Positions 51,663 to 61,241 of a stretch of DNA of 64,000 nucleotides are shown one piece after another (position 1 is the first letter of the stretch; every line of letters starts with the position of its first letter). A model generated the notes under the pieces. The model searched no databases. It was not told the origin of the DNA and worked only from the letters and a program-made list of their open reading frames with translations. The position numbers were made by a program, and so were the translations under genes. The stretch lies in the NCBI RefSeq assembly GCF_001657475.1, contig NZ_LXEY01000021.1:1-64000 (forward strand), given 5' to 3'. The DNA is from Enteractinococcus helveticum (GTDB taxonomy: Bacteria > Actinomycetota > Actinomycetes > Actinomycetales > Micrococcaceae).

Positions 51663-52529
51663 TTAGGTGCGTGCGAAGGCGGAGAACCGACCTTCGGCAT
51701 TTCGGGACACGTTCAAGGGTAGCCGGAAAGCTTCTGACAAGGTCTCTTCGGTTAACGCCGTTTCGAGGGGTCCAGCCGCAATGACCTGACCTTCTCGCAA
51801 AAGCATTGCGTGGGTGAAGTTGGGTGGAATTTCCTCTACGTGGTGGGTCACGAGGATTGGTGTGGGCGCAAAAGGATCGCTGGCTAACTGGGTCAGCGAG
51901 CGGACAAGCGTTTCACGGCCCGCTAGGTCCAGTCCAGCTGCCGGTTCGTCCAAGATCAACAGTTCGGGGTCAGTCATCATGGCGCGAGCAATCAGAGCAC
52001 GCTTGCGTTCGCCTTCTGATAGTGTCCGGAATTTGCGGTCTGCGTATCCGGCGATCCCCCAACGTGCCAACAGTTGTTCGGCGCGCTGGAGATCCTCTGG
52101 TTCGTATGCTTCACGCCAGCGCCCAGTGACGCCGTAGGCCGCGGTCACTACAAGGTTTTTGAGCGTTTCGCCTCCGGGGACTTGCTGAGCTAATAGTGTT
52201 GATGACAACCCGATTGACGGGCGGAGATCAAAAACATCGACCGCGCCCAGGACTTCACCTAAGATTGCGACGTTGCCCTTGGTGGGATGAGCACGAGTGG
52301 CTGCAATATTGATCAGTGTCGATTTACCCGCACCGTTGGGTCCCATGACAATCCAACGCTGCCCCTCTTCGACGTGCCAGGAGACATCATCCAGTAACAC
52401 GTTCTGACCACGACGAAGGGTCACGTGTGACATATGGAGGACAGAATCTTCTAGTGGTTCAAATTCGTGAGGGGTCACGATAGGGCGTTGCGCAATTGTT
52501 GCAGAAGGGATCAATTCGGTGGAACTCAT
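51663..52529 (-). CDS. ABC transporter ATP-binding protein
   Basis: A 288-residue ATPase with Walker A MGPNGAGKSTL, Q-loop region, signature LSEGERKRALIARAMM, Walker B LLILDEPAAGLD and the H-loop HH in LVTHHVEEIPP. The short ATP-binding domain with no membrane partner next to it resembles the ModF/YlmA-type orphan ATPases. The co-transcribed gene is a TauE permease, which is not a typical ABC permease. The start ATG 52529 appears leaderless. Confidence 0.9.
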   Translation of the reverse strand: MSSTELIPSATIAQRPIVTPHEFEPLEDSVLHMSHVTLRRGQNVLLDDVSWHVEEGQRWIVMGPNGAGKSTLINIAATRAHPTKGNVAILGEVLGAVDVFDLRPSIGLSSTLLAQQVPGGETLKNLVVTAAYGVTGRWREAYEPEDLQRAEQLLARWGIAGYADRKFRTLSEGERKRALIARAMMTDPELLILDEPAAGLDLAGRETLVRSLTQLASDPFAPTPILVTHHVEEIPPNFTHAMLLREGQVIAAGPLETALTEETLSEAFRLPLNVSRNAEGRFSAFART

Positions 52530-52536
52530 AGCAACC

Positions 52537-52547
52537 AGACTAGGCTA
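52537..52547. promoter_or_regulatory. Back-to-back promoters of the ABC ATPase and serB genes
   Basis: GACTAGGCTAGT is nearly palindromic. On the plus strand TAGGCT (52541-52546) can serve serB; on the minus strand TAGTCT (52537-52542) stands seven bases before the ATPase ATG. The two -10 elements overlap by two bases, so the promoters should exclude each other. Confidence 0.4.
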
Positions 52548-52579
52548 GTTGCACAACGATTTGGTGAAAGGAACCGGTA

Positions 52580-53431
52580 ATGCCCATAAATATTGCCAAC
52601 ATGAAGATTGGTGACCGCGTAGTGGTCTATAACAACGTGGGGCATCCACGCTTGGATGGAGTGCCCACCTACGCGGAGGGTCTTGAGGGTGTTGGTTTTA
52701 CCGGTCATCGGTGGGTTTCGGCAGCAGATCGGCTCAAAGATCTGCCTGCCGACTGGTACTCCGCTGTCCTACCGTCGGCACAGGTCGAAATACATAAGGA
52801 CCACGCTCCCCTGGTGGTTTTTGATGTGGATTCAACCCTGATCCATGAGGAAGTCATCGAGTTGCTGGCAGCTCACGCCGGCAAGGAGCAAGAGGTCGCT
52901 GAGGTCACTGAACGTGCGATGCGGGGCGAAATTGATTTTGCAGACTCGTTGCACCACCGAGTCGCAACCCTGGCTGGCCTTCCGAAAGAGGTCCTTGAGG
53001 ACGTCGCAGCCGCGGCCACAATTCATGACGGCGCCCAAGAGCTGGTCAATGCCGTGCAACAAGCAGGTGGCTACGTATATGCCGTATCGGGAGGGTTTAC
53101 TCATGCGCTGGCGCCACTGGCCAAACAACTTGGGTTAGACGGATTTGCGGCGAATACCTTAGAGATCGTGGAGGGCAAACTTACAGGCAAGGTGACCGGC
53201 CGTGTGATAGATCGAACCGCCAAGGCAGAAATGTTGCATCAGTGGGCCAGGGAACAGAACGTGCCGCTTGAGGCCACGGTGGCAGTCGGTGATGGGGCCA
53301 ATGACCTCGACATGATTGACCTTGCGGGATACGGTGTCGGGTTCTGTCCAAAACCGATCGTGCGCAAGCATGCCGATAGTATTATTGAGATCCCCACTCA
53401 CGACATTCTGCGAGCAGTCCTGGGGTTCTAA
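52580..53431 (+). CDS. serB: Phosphoserine phosphatase
   Basis: HAD-family enzyme, last step of serine synthesis. 283 residues. The catalytic DxDST motif is VVFDVDSTL with Asp82 and Asp84. HAD motif II is YAVSGGFTHAL, and motif III/IV is VAVGDGANDLDMIDLAGYG. The 75 residues before the HAD domain are a short N-terminal region without a clear ACT signature. ATG 52580 follows GAAAGGA. Of normal length for the group. Confidence 0.95.
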   Translation: MPINIANMKIGDRVVVYNNVGHPRLDGVPTYAEGLEGVGFTGHRWVSAADRLKDLPADWYSAVLPSAQVEIHKDHAPLVVFDVDSTLIHEEVIELLAAHAGKEQEVAEVTERAMRGEIDFADSLHHRVATLAGLPKEVLEDVAAAATIHDGAQELVNAVQQAGGYVYAVSGGFTHALAPLAKQLGLDGFAANTLEIVEGKLTGKVTGRVIDRTAKAEMLHQWAREQNVPLEATVAVGDGANDLDMIDLAGYGVGFCPKPIVRKHADSIIEIPTHDILRAVLGF

Positions 53432-53462
53432 TGCCCCTGGAACGTCACTGAGAAATTTTCTG

Positions 53463-54152
53463 CTAGGCGATCGCTGGGCGTCCGGGAAAAATGCCTTCGT
53501 GAAGACTAGCGTTTTCAAACCGGTGCATCATTTCATGGGCGCCACCGTGCGGTTTTTCTAAAATAAATTGCAACTCTGCAGGATAAAGCGCATAGAGGCC
53601 CAGGCAGTGGACAATGTGATCCTTGACCACGAATGTTGCGGCATCAGCGGGCATGGACAGTACGTGCTCCATGAGAAGCCCCGAGAACTCAGACCTGGGA
53701 TAGGTCTGGTGAATTGTGCGACGTGCACGCGTGGAATGACCATACCCTAACCATGTGTCGTAGAGATACGTCATTCTGGCCAGATGCTTCATGACCAGGA
53801 TCGGCCAGCTGAACCGTTTGGCGCGACTGTCAGGCATCCGTTGAATCTCAGGTACTGACGGCCAATCCCCCGGCAAGGTCAAAACCAACTCGGCACGTTC
53901 GTAGTATTCGGCTCCAGCTGGAACCTTCATGGGGTGGGCTGAAAGCCCAGAGGTCACCATCGTCCAAATCGGTCTTTGGGTAGTCGGTTCCCACAAGAAT
54001 ATATCGAGATGCACATGGTCTGAATACATTTCATGCAAGACCGTTGGCTCGCCATCAACGAATTGACCGATATGCTCGGGCAAAGCTTCAATGAGGTGGC
54101 GCTCGAACTGTTCGACTTTCGAATTTCTTTGGGATACAGAGAAGTGTGTCAT
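53463..54152 (-). CDS. Suppressor-of-fused domain protein
   Basis: A 229-residue protein matching the bacterial SUFU family. Seen are VLHEMYSDHVHLDIFLWEPT, IWTMVTSGLSAHPMKVP, YERAELVLTLPGDWP and a C-terminal LYALYPAELQFILEKPHGGA. Bacterial SUFU proteins are sometimes immunity proteins of polymorphic toxins, but no toxin gene is adjacent here. It lies between convergent serB and a terminator, apparently alone. Function unknown. Confidence 0.8.
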   Translation of the reverse strand: MTHFSVSQRNSKVEQFERHLIEALPEHIGQFVDGEPTVLHEMYSDHVHLDIFLWEPTTQRPIWTMVTSGLSAHPMKVPAGAEYYERAELVLTLPGDWPSVPEIQRMPDSRAKRFSWPILVMKHLARMTYLYDTWLGYGHSTRARRTIHQTYPRSEFSGLLMEHVLSMPADAATFVVKDHIVHCLGLYALYPAELQFILEKPHGGAHEMMHRFENASLHEGIFPGRPAIA

Positions 54153-54241
54153 GTGCTCAAACCTAGAAGGTTCGACAGCACAGTAGTGTCCGAGTCATCT
54201 CAATTGTGGATAACCACTGTGCTTCAGCGGCTGGAGACGAT

Positions 54242-54275
54242 AAGGGCGCCGAACTTCCTTTCGGCGCCCTTATCG
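54242..54275. terminator. Terminator between the SDR gene and the SUFU gene region
   Basis: AAGGGCGCCGA pairs perfectly with TCGGCGCCCTT around an eight-base loop; the minus-strand reading ends the SDR-fabG transcript. Flanking T/A content is modest. Confidence 0.75.
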
Positions 54276-54288
54276 TTATGAGGAAACT

Positions 54289-55059
54289 TTATTTCTTGTC
54301 GATTTGTTCGAAGTAATCCTGTGCACCACCGACATATTCGGTGTATCCAACTTCCAGCTCGTCTCGTCCAACCAGGGCGGCGATTTCTGCTGCGAACTCA
54401 TCAACGGTGTAGAGTTTTCCTGCTGCTTGACGCCGTGATTCGATGGCATCAGGGTTCAGCCGGTTCAGCAGTGTGGCGGTAATTGTGCCTTCGATCATGT
54501 CAGCCGTGACGACGACAAATCCGATGCCTTTTTCTTTCAGCATTGGAATACGTTCACGCAGAGCAACTTCACCGGCGCGTTTTGACTTGGCGACTGGTTC
54601 GTATTCCGGCATGGTTGGAACCTCATCGATAAAGTGCGCCTGGTGACTGGTGACGTACACAACCTGTCCACCGGCTTCCATCACCTCGATGGCCTCTTCC
54701 ATCATGTCCACCTGGGCATCACGGTTAAGCCGCATGGCATAGTCTTCACCCAAATCGGATTCCATGCCGCCTGAAGCATTCAGCACCAGCACGTCAAGTC
54801 CACCAAACGAGTCTCTGGCAGCCTGAATCATTGCTCCGCGGCCCTCGGATGTGGTGATGTCGCCACCGACCGCTACAGCCTTGCCACCGGCTTCCTCGAT
54901 TTGCTTGACAACCTTATTGGCTCGTGGAGCTTTCTGACGGTAGTTAATGACTACCCCAGCACCGCGGTCAGCCAGAAGTTGTGCAGTGGCGGCTCCGACA
55001 CCGCGCGATGAACCGGTGACGATAATGCCTTTATCAGCCAAATCTTGAGTTTGTGTCAT
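54289..55059 (-). CDS. SDR family oxidoreductase with altered Tyr-Lys spacing
   Basis: A 256-residue short-chain dehydrogenase-like protein. The NAD(P)-binding TGSSRGVGA is intact and LVLNASGG replaces the usual NNAG. The catalytic region reads EYEPVAKSKRAGE, where Lys is five rather than four residues after Tyr, so the standard Tyr-x3-Lys is missing. Related proteins sit next to fabG in many actinobacteria. It may use another proton relay (as FabI-type enzymes do, with Tyr-x6-Lys) or have a different function. Five bases separate it from fabG. Confidence 0.85.
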   Translation of the reverse strand: MTQTQDLADKGIIVTGSSRGVGAATAQLLADRGAGVVINYRQKAPRANKVVKQIEEAGGKAVAVGGDITTSEGRGAMIQAARDSFGGLDVLVLNASGGMESDLGEDYAMRLNRDAQVDMMEEAIEVMEAGGQVVYVTSHQAHFIDEVPTMPEYEPVAKSKRAGEVALRERIPMLKEKGIGFVVVTADMIEGTITATLLNRLNPDAIESRRQAAGKLYTVDEFAAEIAALVGRDELEVGYTEYVGGAQDYFEQIDKK

Positions 55060-55064
55060 GTGTC

Positions 55065-56386
<1,322 letters not shown>

Positions 56387-56406
<20 letters not shown>

Positions 56407-56647
56407 TCTTTTAGGAAATCTTCTCCAGACCGGTTCGGCGACAACCGAACCGGAAAGTACCGTGCCCCAGTGCTCCCGAAAAGCATGCACAGCAGACGCA
56501 CTATGGCAGCTGCTATGGAATAACCCGAAAATTCACACCCCAGACCGTCGTAAAATATGGTTGGCCTGTGATGAGCACAAACAGTTTCTCGCCGACTTCT
56601 TATCGTCTCGGGCTTTTCTTAAAGAAATCCAACCGCTACCCAGGTGA
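56387..56647 (+). CDS. Small conserved actinobacterial protein with a Cys pair
   Basis: About 86 residues: CSRKACTADALWQLLWNNPK, HTPDRRKIWLACDEH and LADFLSSRAFLKEIQP. Three Cys and two His in this spacing look like a small metal-binding site. Similar short proteins lie between DUF3099 and SURF1 genes in Micrococcaceae, but no function is known. ATG 56387 (or 56390) lies inside the end of the DUF3099 gene, and GATGAGAAG upstream gives weak initiation, fitting translational coupling. Confidence 0.7.
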
Positions 56648-56656
56648 CAATCCTTC

Positions 56657-57559
56657 ATGAGTATTGAACAACAGACTGAAACCACCAAGAAACCGAAGCT
56701 GAACTTCCGGTTTTTGTTGTCTGGCGCCTGGATTGGTGGGTTTATCTTTTGCATCATCTTCTCCATTGCTACTGTGTTCCTGGGCGAATGGCAGATGGAC
56801 CGGCGCATGGAAAAACTTGACGAGATCAACAAGATCGTCGATAACTACGACATCGATCCAGTCCCCTATGCTGAGGCAGGGCATCTGTTCGAGAACTTTG
56901 AAGAGCAGCACAAATGGACTCCAGTCATCGTACAGGGTGAGTACCTTGAAGAAGACACGCTCGTTGCACGAAACCGACCTCGCGCTGGAGTACCAGGTTT
57001 TGAGGTGCTGGTCCCTTTCCTCACCGAATCCGGCGATCGTATCCTGGTTGACCGAGGCTGGCTACCCATTGGTGAAGACGCCACTGCCCCGGGCACGGTG
57101 CCTGCCCCGCCTGAGGGCCAAGCACGCATTATCGTTCGTGTCGTGCCCGGAGAAGGGACCATTAATCGCGATGCTCCCGCTGGTCAAGTAGCCTCCATTA
57201 ATCTTCCGACGGTCAACGAACAACTCGACTACGACATCGCAGAAGAAGCCTATGGGCTGATGGCTGGTGAATCACCACAGATGGATGTGGTACCACAACA
57301 AATGCCGGAACCGCAGCGTGATGAGGGACCCCACCTGTCCTATTCAATGCAGTGGTTTACTTTCGGGCTGATGTCGTTCGTCGTCTGGGGCTGGCTGGCC
57401 TATCAAAAGGCTGTCAGAAACCGCGAAGACGAACTGTACGGCGAGCGAGAAGAAGACGGCTATATTTCGGCGCACCGGATCGAACGCGTCAAACCGGTGA
57501 AACGTCGCAGAGGTCAAATGACCGACGAAGAAATTGAAGACGCCATGCTCAACAGCTAA
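56657..57559 (+). CDS. SURF1 family protein
   Basis: Assembly factor for aa3-type cytochrome c oxidase (heme a insertion). The 300-residue protein has an N-terminal membrane helix (about 17-40), GEWQMDRRMEKLDEIN just after it, the soluble domain with WTPVIVQGEYLEEDTLVARN and ILVDRGWLP, and a second helix near 235-252 (QWFTFGLMSFVVWGWLAYQ). A charged C-terminal tail follows. Its likely client, the aa3 oxidase with CtaE, is encoded at the other end of the window. Ten bases after the small Cys protein. Confidence 0.92.
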   Translation: MSIEQQTETTKKPKLNFRFLLSGAWIGGFIFCIIFSIATVFLGEWQMDRRMEKLDEINKIVDNYDIDPVPYAEAGHLFENFEEQHKWTPVIVQGEYLEEDTLVARNRPRAGVPGFEVLVPFLTESGDRILVDRGWLPIGEDATAPGTVPAPPEGQARIIVRVVPGEGTINRDAPAGQVASINLPTVNEQLDYDIAEEAYGLMAGESPQMDVVPQQMPEPQRDEGPHLSYSMQWFTFGLMSFVVWGWLAYQKAVRNREDELYGEREEDGYISAHRIERVKPVKRRRGQMTDEEIEDAMLNS

Positions 57560-57571
57560 TCATCTGCTGAA

Positions 57572-59170
57572 TTAGGCGAGTTCGACTAACTCCAAATAGT
57601 CCTCTGACCAAATATCCTCATCGGCGTCTGGCAAAATCAGTACGCGATCCGGGTCGAGCGCTTGCACCGCCCCGGCATCGTGGGTGACCAAAATGATAGC
57701 ACCTTCGTAATTGCGGATTGCTGACAGGATCTCTTCGCGTGATGCTGGATCGAGGTTGTTCGTAGGCTCATCGAGCAGCAACACATTGGCACCAGAAACC
57801 ACCAGGGTTGCCAACGCCAGCCGAGTTTTTTCGCCACCCGACAACACACCTGCAGGTTTATGCGCGTCATCACCAGAAAACAGAAAGGATCCCAGCACGG
57901 TCCGTGCGGAGGTCTCATCCAGGTTCGGAGCTGATGACATCATGTTTTCTAACACAGACTGATTGATGTCTAGTGTTTCGTGCTCCTGGGCATAATAACC
58001 TAGCTTCAGACCGTATCCGGGTTCGACTTGGCCGGAATCGGGTTCCTCATAACCGGCTAAGAGCTTGAGAAGCGTTGTCTTACCCGCGCCGTTGAACCCA
58101 AGAATGACGACACGAGAGCCCTGATCAATAGCAAGGTCGACTCCCGTAAAGACCTCGGTTGAGCCATAAGATTTTGACAGTCCGCTGGCCGTTAGAGGTA
58201 CCTTCCCACACGGTGCAGGAGTCGGGAATCGCAGACTTGCCACTCTTTCTTCGATGCGTTTATCAGCCAGGCCAGAAAGCATACGATCAGCTCGACGTGC
58301 CATATTCTGAGCGGCCACGGCTTTGGTAGCTTTTGCGCGCATCTTATCGGCCTGAGCATACAAGGCTGCAGCCTTCTTTTCGGCAGAGGCACGTTCGCGG
58401 CGACGACGCCGTTCATCGACTTCGCGTTGCTTGAGATAGGCACGATAGCCCATCGAGTAAATATCAATGACCTGGCGGGTCGCATCCAGGAAGAAAACGA
58501 TATTGATGACCTCGTCGATCAGATCAAGATCGTGAGAGATGATGAGCAGTCCACCCTCGTATGTCTTCAAATACTCGCGTAGCCATATGACGGAATCGGC
58601 ATCGAGGTGGTTGGTTGGCTCATCAAGAATCATGGTGTCTGGTTTTTCAAACAGGATTCGGGCCAGTTCCACGCGCCGGCGCTGACCGCCGGAGAGCGTT
58701 TCCAACGGTCGGTCCATGATGCTGTTCTCCAACCCCAGGTTGGCAGCAATGGAAGCGGCATGAGACTGGGCTGCGTATCCCCCGGCGGCGATGAATTCGG
58801 CTTCGGCGGCTGGATAGCGGCGCATGCCGCGTTCCATAAGTTTGGGATCTGATGAGCTCATCTCTTCTTCCGCGCGACGCATGCGGCGAGACAGTTCGGC
58901 CAAATCACGTGCCGATAAAATCCGGTCACGCACGGACTGCGTTAGATCCCCGGTGCGGGGATCCTGTGGTAGGTAGCCGACGGTTCCGGAACGCATAACT
59001 TTGCCTGTTGCAGGGATGACTTCATCCATGAGCACTTTGGTCAGCGTGGTTTTGCCAGCGCCGTTGCGTCCCACGAGCCCGATACGGTCGCCGGCGTTGA
59101 TGTGGAACGTGACATCGGACAGCAGGGTCCGAGAGCCAACCACAACAGATAACTGTTGTGCTGAAATCAT
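57572..59170 (-). CDS. ABC-F family ATP-binding protein
   Basis: A soluble 532-residue protein with two ATPase domains and no membrane part. Walker A motifs are GLVGRNGAGKTTLTK and ILGFNGAGKTTLLK; signatures are LSGGQRRRVELARIL and LSGGEKTRLALATL. The linker of about 80 residues between them is Arg/Lys/Ala-rich, as in translation factors of the ABC-F group that act at the ribosomal E site. Which subfamily it belongs to (EttA-like housekeeping or antibiotic protection) cannot be read off here. It converges on SURF1. Confidence 0.93.
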   Translation of the reverse strand: MISAQQLSVVVGSRTLLSDVTFHINAGDRIGLVGRNGAGKTTLTKVLMDEVIPATGKVMRSGTVGYLPQDPRTGDLTQSVRDRILSARDLAELSRRMRRAEEEMSSSDPKLMERGMRRYPAAEAEFIAAGGYAAQSHAASIAANLGLENSIMDRPLETLSGGQRRRVELARILFEKPDTMILDEPTNHLDADSVIWLREYLKTYEGGLLIISHDLDLIDEVINIVFFLDATRQVIDIYSMGYRAYLKQREVDERRRRRERASAEKKAAALYAQADKMRAKATKAVAAQNMARRADRMLSGLADKRIEERVASLRFPTPAPCGKVPLTASGLSKSYGSTEVFTGVDLAIDQGSRVVILGFNGAGKTTLLKLLAGYEEPDSGQVEPGYGLKLGYYAQEHETLDINQSVLENMMSSAPNLDETSARTVLGSFLFSGDDAHKPAGVLSGGEKTRLALATLVVSGANVLLLDEPTNNLDPASREEILSAIRNYEGAIILVTHDAGAVQALDPDRVLILPDADEDIWSEDYLELVELA

Positions 59171-59248
59171 GCGTGTACTACCTCAGGGTGATGAAATGGG
59201 ATGGGCACAGTCTAGTGTATTGCTGTCTGAAGGAATTCACGATTTTGT

Positions 59249-59935
59249 TCACTGTTCGGTTCGGTATAAGACATCCATACCGGCTTCAATGAGTCGTGCA
59301 AGTTCTTGGTGCGGTGTGGTGCCGCGTTGTTGGGCGCGGTTCACGATTTCATCAGCCATGGTGCGATCCAGTGGGGTGTGGACGGTAACGGACCCGTTCG
59401 GGCTGGCTGTGATACCGGGTTCGGCTTCAGCAGGTTGGGGCGTGGCAGCGTCGTCGTTATCAATATTGAGTCCCGGGCCAGACGGTGCTGGTTGACCGCT
59501 TTGGAATCCTTTGGCCATGGCATTGGCGCGGGAATCGGCGGCCTCATTGAGCGGGTGGCCGGCGTGGCCTTTGACCCATTTGAAGGTGATGGTCCGTCCC
59601 GCTTTTTGGGCATCGGTCATGAGCTCGTCGAGTTGGATCATAAGATCTTGGTTGACCACTGGTTTGCCGTCGGCTTTTTTCCAGCCGCGTTTTTTCCAGC
59701 CGGTCATCCATTTCGTGATCGAATTGATGGCGTATTGAGAATCGGCCAGGATATTCAGATCATGGTCGGTGTTTCGTGTTGCTTCCAGGATTTTTATAAT
59801 GGCAGTCAGCTCGCCGCGGTTGTTGGTGGCTTCATCCCATCCCCCAGCGGCCCAGTTGGAGTCGTCGATGTACCAGGCCCAGCCTGCTGGTCCGGGGTTG
59901 CCGAGTGCTGATCCATCTACGCCGACTGTGAGCAT
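59249..59935 (-). CDS. rnhA: Ribonuclease HI with a C-terminal extension
   Basis: Cleaves the RNA strand of RNA-DNA hybrids. All four acidic active-site residues are present: Asp7 (VGVDGSALGNPGPAG), Glu42 (NNRGELTAI), Asp65 (LADSQYAI) and Asp134 (NEAADSRAN), with His124 in VKGHAGHPLN. Residues 145-228 are an addition: a Pro/Ala-rich linker and then a helical segment (DRTMADEIVNRAQQRG, LARLIEAGMDVLY) resembling a ribbon-helix-helix or short oligomerisation motif. E. coli RNase HI ends near 155. Confidence 0.92.
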   Translation of the reverse strand: MLTVGVDGSALGNPGPAGWAWYIDDSNWAAGGWDEATNNRGELTAIIKILEATRNTDHDLNILADSQYAINSITKWMTGWKKRGWKKADGKPVVNQDLMIQLDELMTDAQKAGRTITFKWVKGHAGHPLNEAADSRANAMAKGFQSGQPAPSGPGLNIDNDDAATPQPAEAEPGITASPNGSVTVHTPLDRTMADEIVNRAQQRGTTPHQELARLIEAGMDVLYRTEQ

Positions 59936-59988
59936 GTGTTTCCTTTATCGTCCGAAAGTGGGGCGTTCTTAGTGTAAAGGGTTAAATG

Positions 59989-60028
59989 ACCAGCCGGTCG
60001 CATACCGGATGGTGTGCGACCGGCTGGT
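59989..60028 (-). terminator. Hairpin after the suf operon
   Basis: ACCAGCCGGTCGCA and TGCGACCGGCTGGT form a perfect 14-base stem with a 12-base loop, 16 bases beyond the DUF59 gene stop. On the minus strand ATTTAACCCTTT follows. Confidence 0.75.
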
Positions 60029-60043
60029 GAAAAACCAGTTGGG

Positions 60044-60367
60044 TTAGATGTTGAAACCCAGCGCGCGCATTTGCTCGCGTCCGTCTTCGGTGATCCGTTC
60101 TGGACCCCATGGTGGCATCCAGACCCAGTTGAGGCGCCATTCGTCGACCATGGTCTCTACCGCACGGCCAACCTGATCCTCGATCACATCAGTGAGCGGG
60201 CAGGCGGCTGTGGTGAGCGTCATGTCGACGATGAGCGCGCCGTCTTCGGCGTAGTTCAGACCGTACAGCAGTCCCAGATCAACGATATTGACACCGAGTT
60301 CGGGGTCAATGACGTCTTTGAGGGCTTCTTCAATGTCGTCTAATGGTGTTTGTGCAACAGTGGACAT
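60044..60367 (-). CDS. DUF59/MIP18-family Fe-S assembly factor
   Basis: A 107-residue protein of the SufT/PaaD-like group that helps deliver or mature iron-sulfur clusters. Hallmarks are EALKDVIDPELGVNIVDLGL near the start and LTTAACPLTDVIEDQVGRAV with the conserved Cys. It follows sufC by 45 bases at the end of the suf operon, a usual actinobacterial place. Regulation should follow that of the operon. Confidence 0.92.
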   Translation of the reverse strand: MSTVAQTPLDDIEEALKDVIDPELGVNIVDLGLLYGLNYAEDGALIVDMTLTTAACPLTDVIEDQVGRAVETMVDEWRLNWVWMPPWGPERITEDGREQMRALGFNI

Positions 60368-60412
60368 GTTTTACCTCCTGATCCGTCTGCTTAGCACGTT
60401 ATCAGAATTGCC

Positions 60413-61177
60413 TTAGGCGGTGGCTTCAGTCTTTTCGTAGTTGACGTAGCCTTCGTCCTCGAGGCGATCAGCCAGTTCTGCGCCACCGGAGTCGACGATC
60501 TTGCCGTCGACGAAGACGTGTACGAAGTCTGGCTTGATGTAGCGCAGGATGCGGGTGTAGTGGGTGATCAACAGGTTGCCCAGGTCGTTGTTTTCCTGTG
60601 CACGGTTGACGCCTTCGGAGACGACGCGCAGGGCGTCGATGTCCAGGCCGGAGTCGGTTTCGTCGAGGATGGCGAATTTTGGTTTGAAGAGTTCTAGCTG
60701 CAGGATTTCTGCGCGTTTCTTCTCACCACCGGAGAAACCTTCGTTGACGTTACGAGTTGCAAAGGTTGGGTCCATTTCGAGGTTATTCATGGCCTCGCGG
60801 ACGTCTTTGGTCCAGGTACGAATCGATGGGGCTTCGCCGTCGAGCGCGGTTTTAGCGGTACGCAGGAAGTTGGTCATGGAGACACCGGGAACTTCAACTG
60901 GGTACTGCATGGCCAGGAACAGGCCGGCCTGGGCGCGTTCGTCGACTTCCATTTCCAGGACGTCTTCGCCGTCCAACAGAATTTCGCCGCTGGTGACGTT
61001 GTATGACGGGTGGCCGGCAATGGCCTGAGCCAGGGTGGACTTTCCGGAACCGTTTGGACCCATGATGGCGTGGGTTTCACCCGATTTGATGGTCAGGCTG
61101 ACACCTTTGAGGATCTCTACTTCGCCCTGTTCGGTATCGATGCTGACGTGCAGATCTTTGATCTCAAGAGTTGACAT
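60413..61177 (-). CDS. sufC: Fe-S cluster assembly ATPase SufC
   Basis: ATPase of the SufBCD scaffold. The 254-residue protein has Walker A GPNGSGKST (40-48), the SufC-type signature FSGGEKKRAEIL and Walker B FAILDETDSGLDIDALR. Full family length. It lies after sufD, with 64 bases between them, and before the DUF59 gene. Confidence 0.97.
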   Translation of the reverse strand: MSTLEIKDLHVSIDTEQGEVEILKGVSLTIKSGETHAIMGPNGSGKSTLAQAIAGHPSYNVTSGEILLDGEDVLEMEVDERAQAGLFLAMQYPVEVPGVSMTNFLRTAKTALDGEAPSIRTWTKDVREAMNNLEMDPTFATRNVNEGFSGGEKKRAEILQLELFKPKFAILDETDSGLDIDALRVVSEGVNRAQENNDLGNLLITHYTRILRYIKPDFVHVFVDGKIVDSGGAELADRLEDEGYVNYEKTEATA

Positions 61178-61241
61178 TGTTGTAAAAGTCTCCTTGTTGC
61201 CCGTGGGTTACGGGGCTTTTGGTAATGGCTACAGGTGGGGT

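Noticed and set aside
53463-54152. SUFU-domain gene as part of a toxin-immunity locus
   Set aside because: Neighbours are serB and an SDR-fabG pair; there is no toxin, secretion or immunity cluster nearby.
59306-59911. A 201-codon plus-strand open frame opposite rnhA
   Set aside because: RNase H on the other strand has all active-site residues; the antisense product has no recognisable domain.
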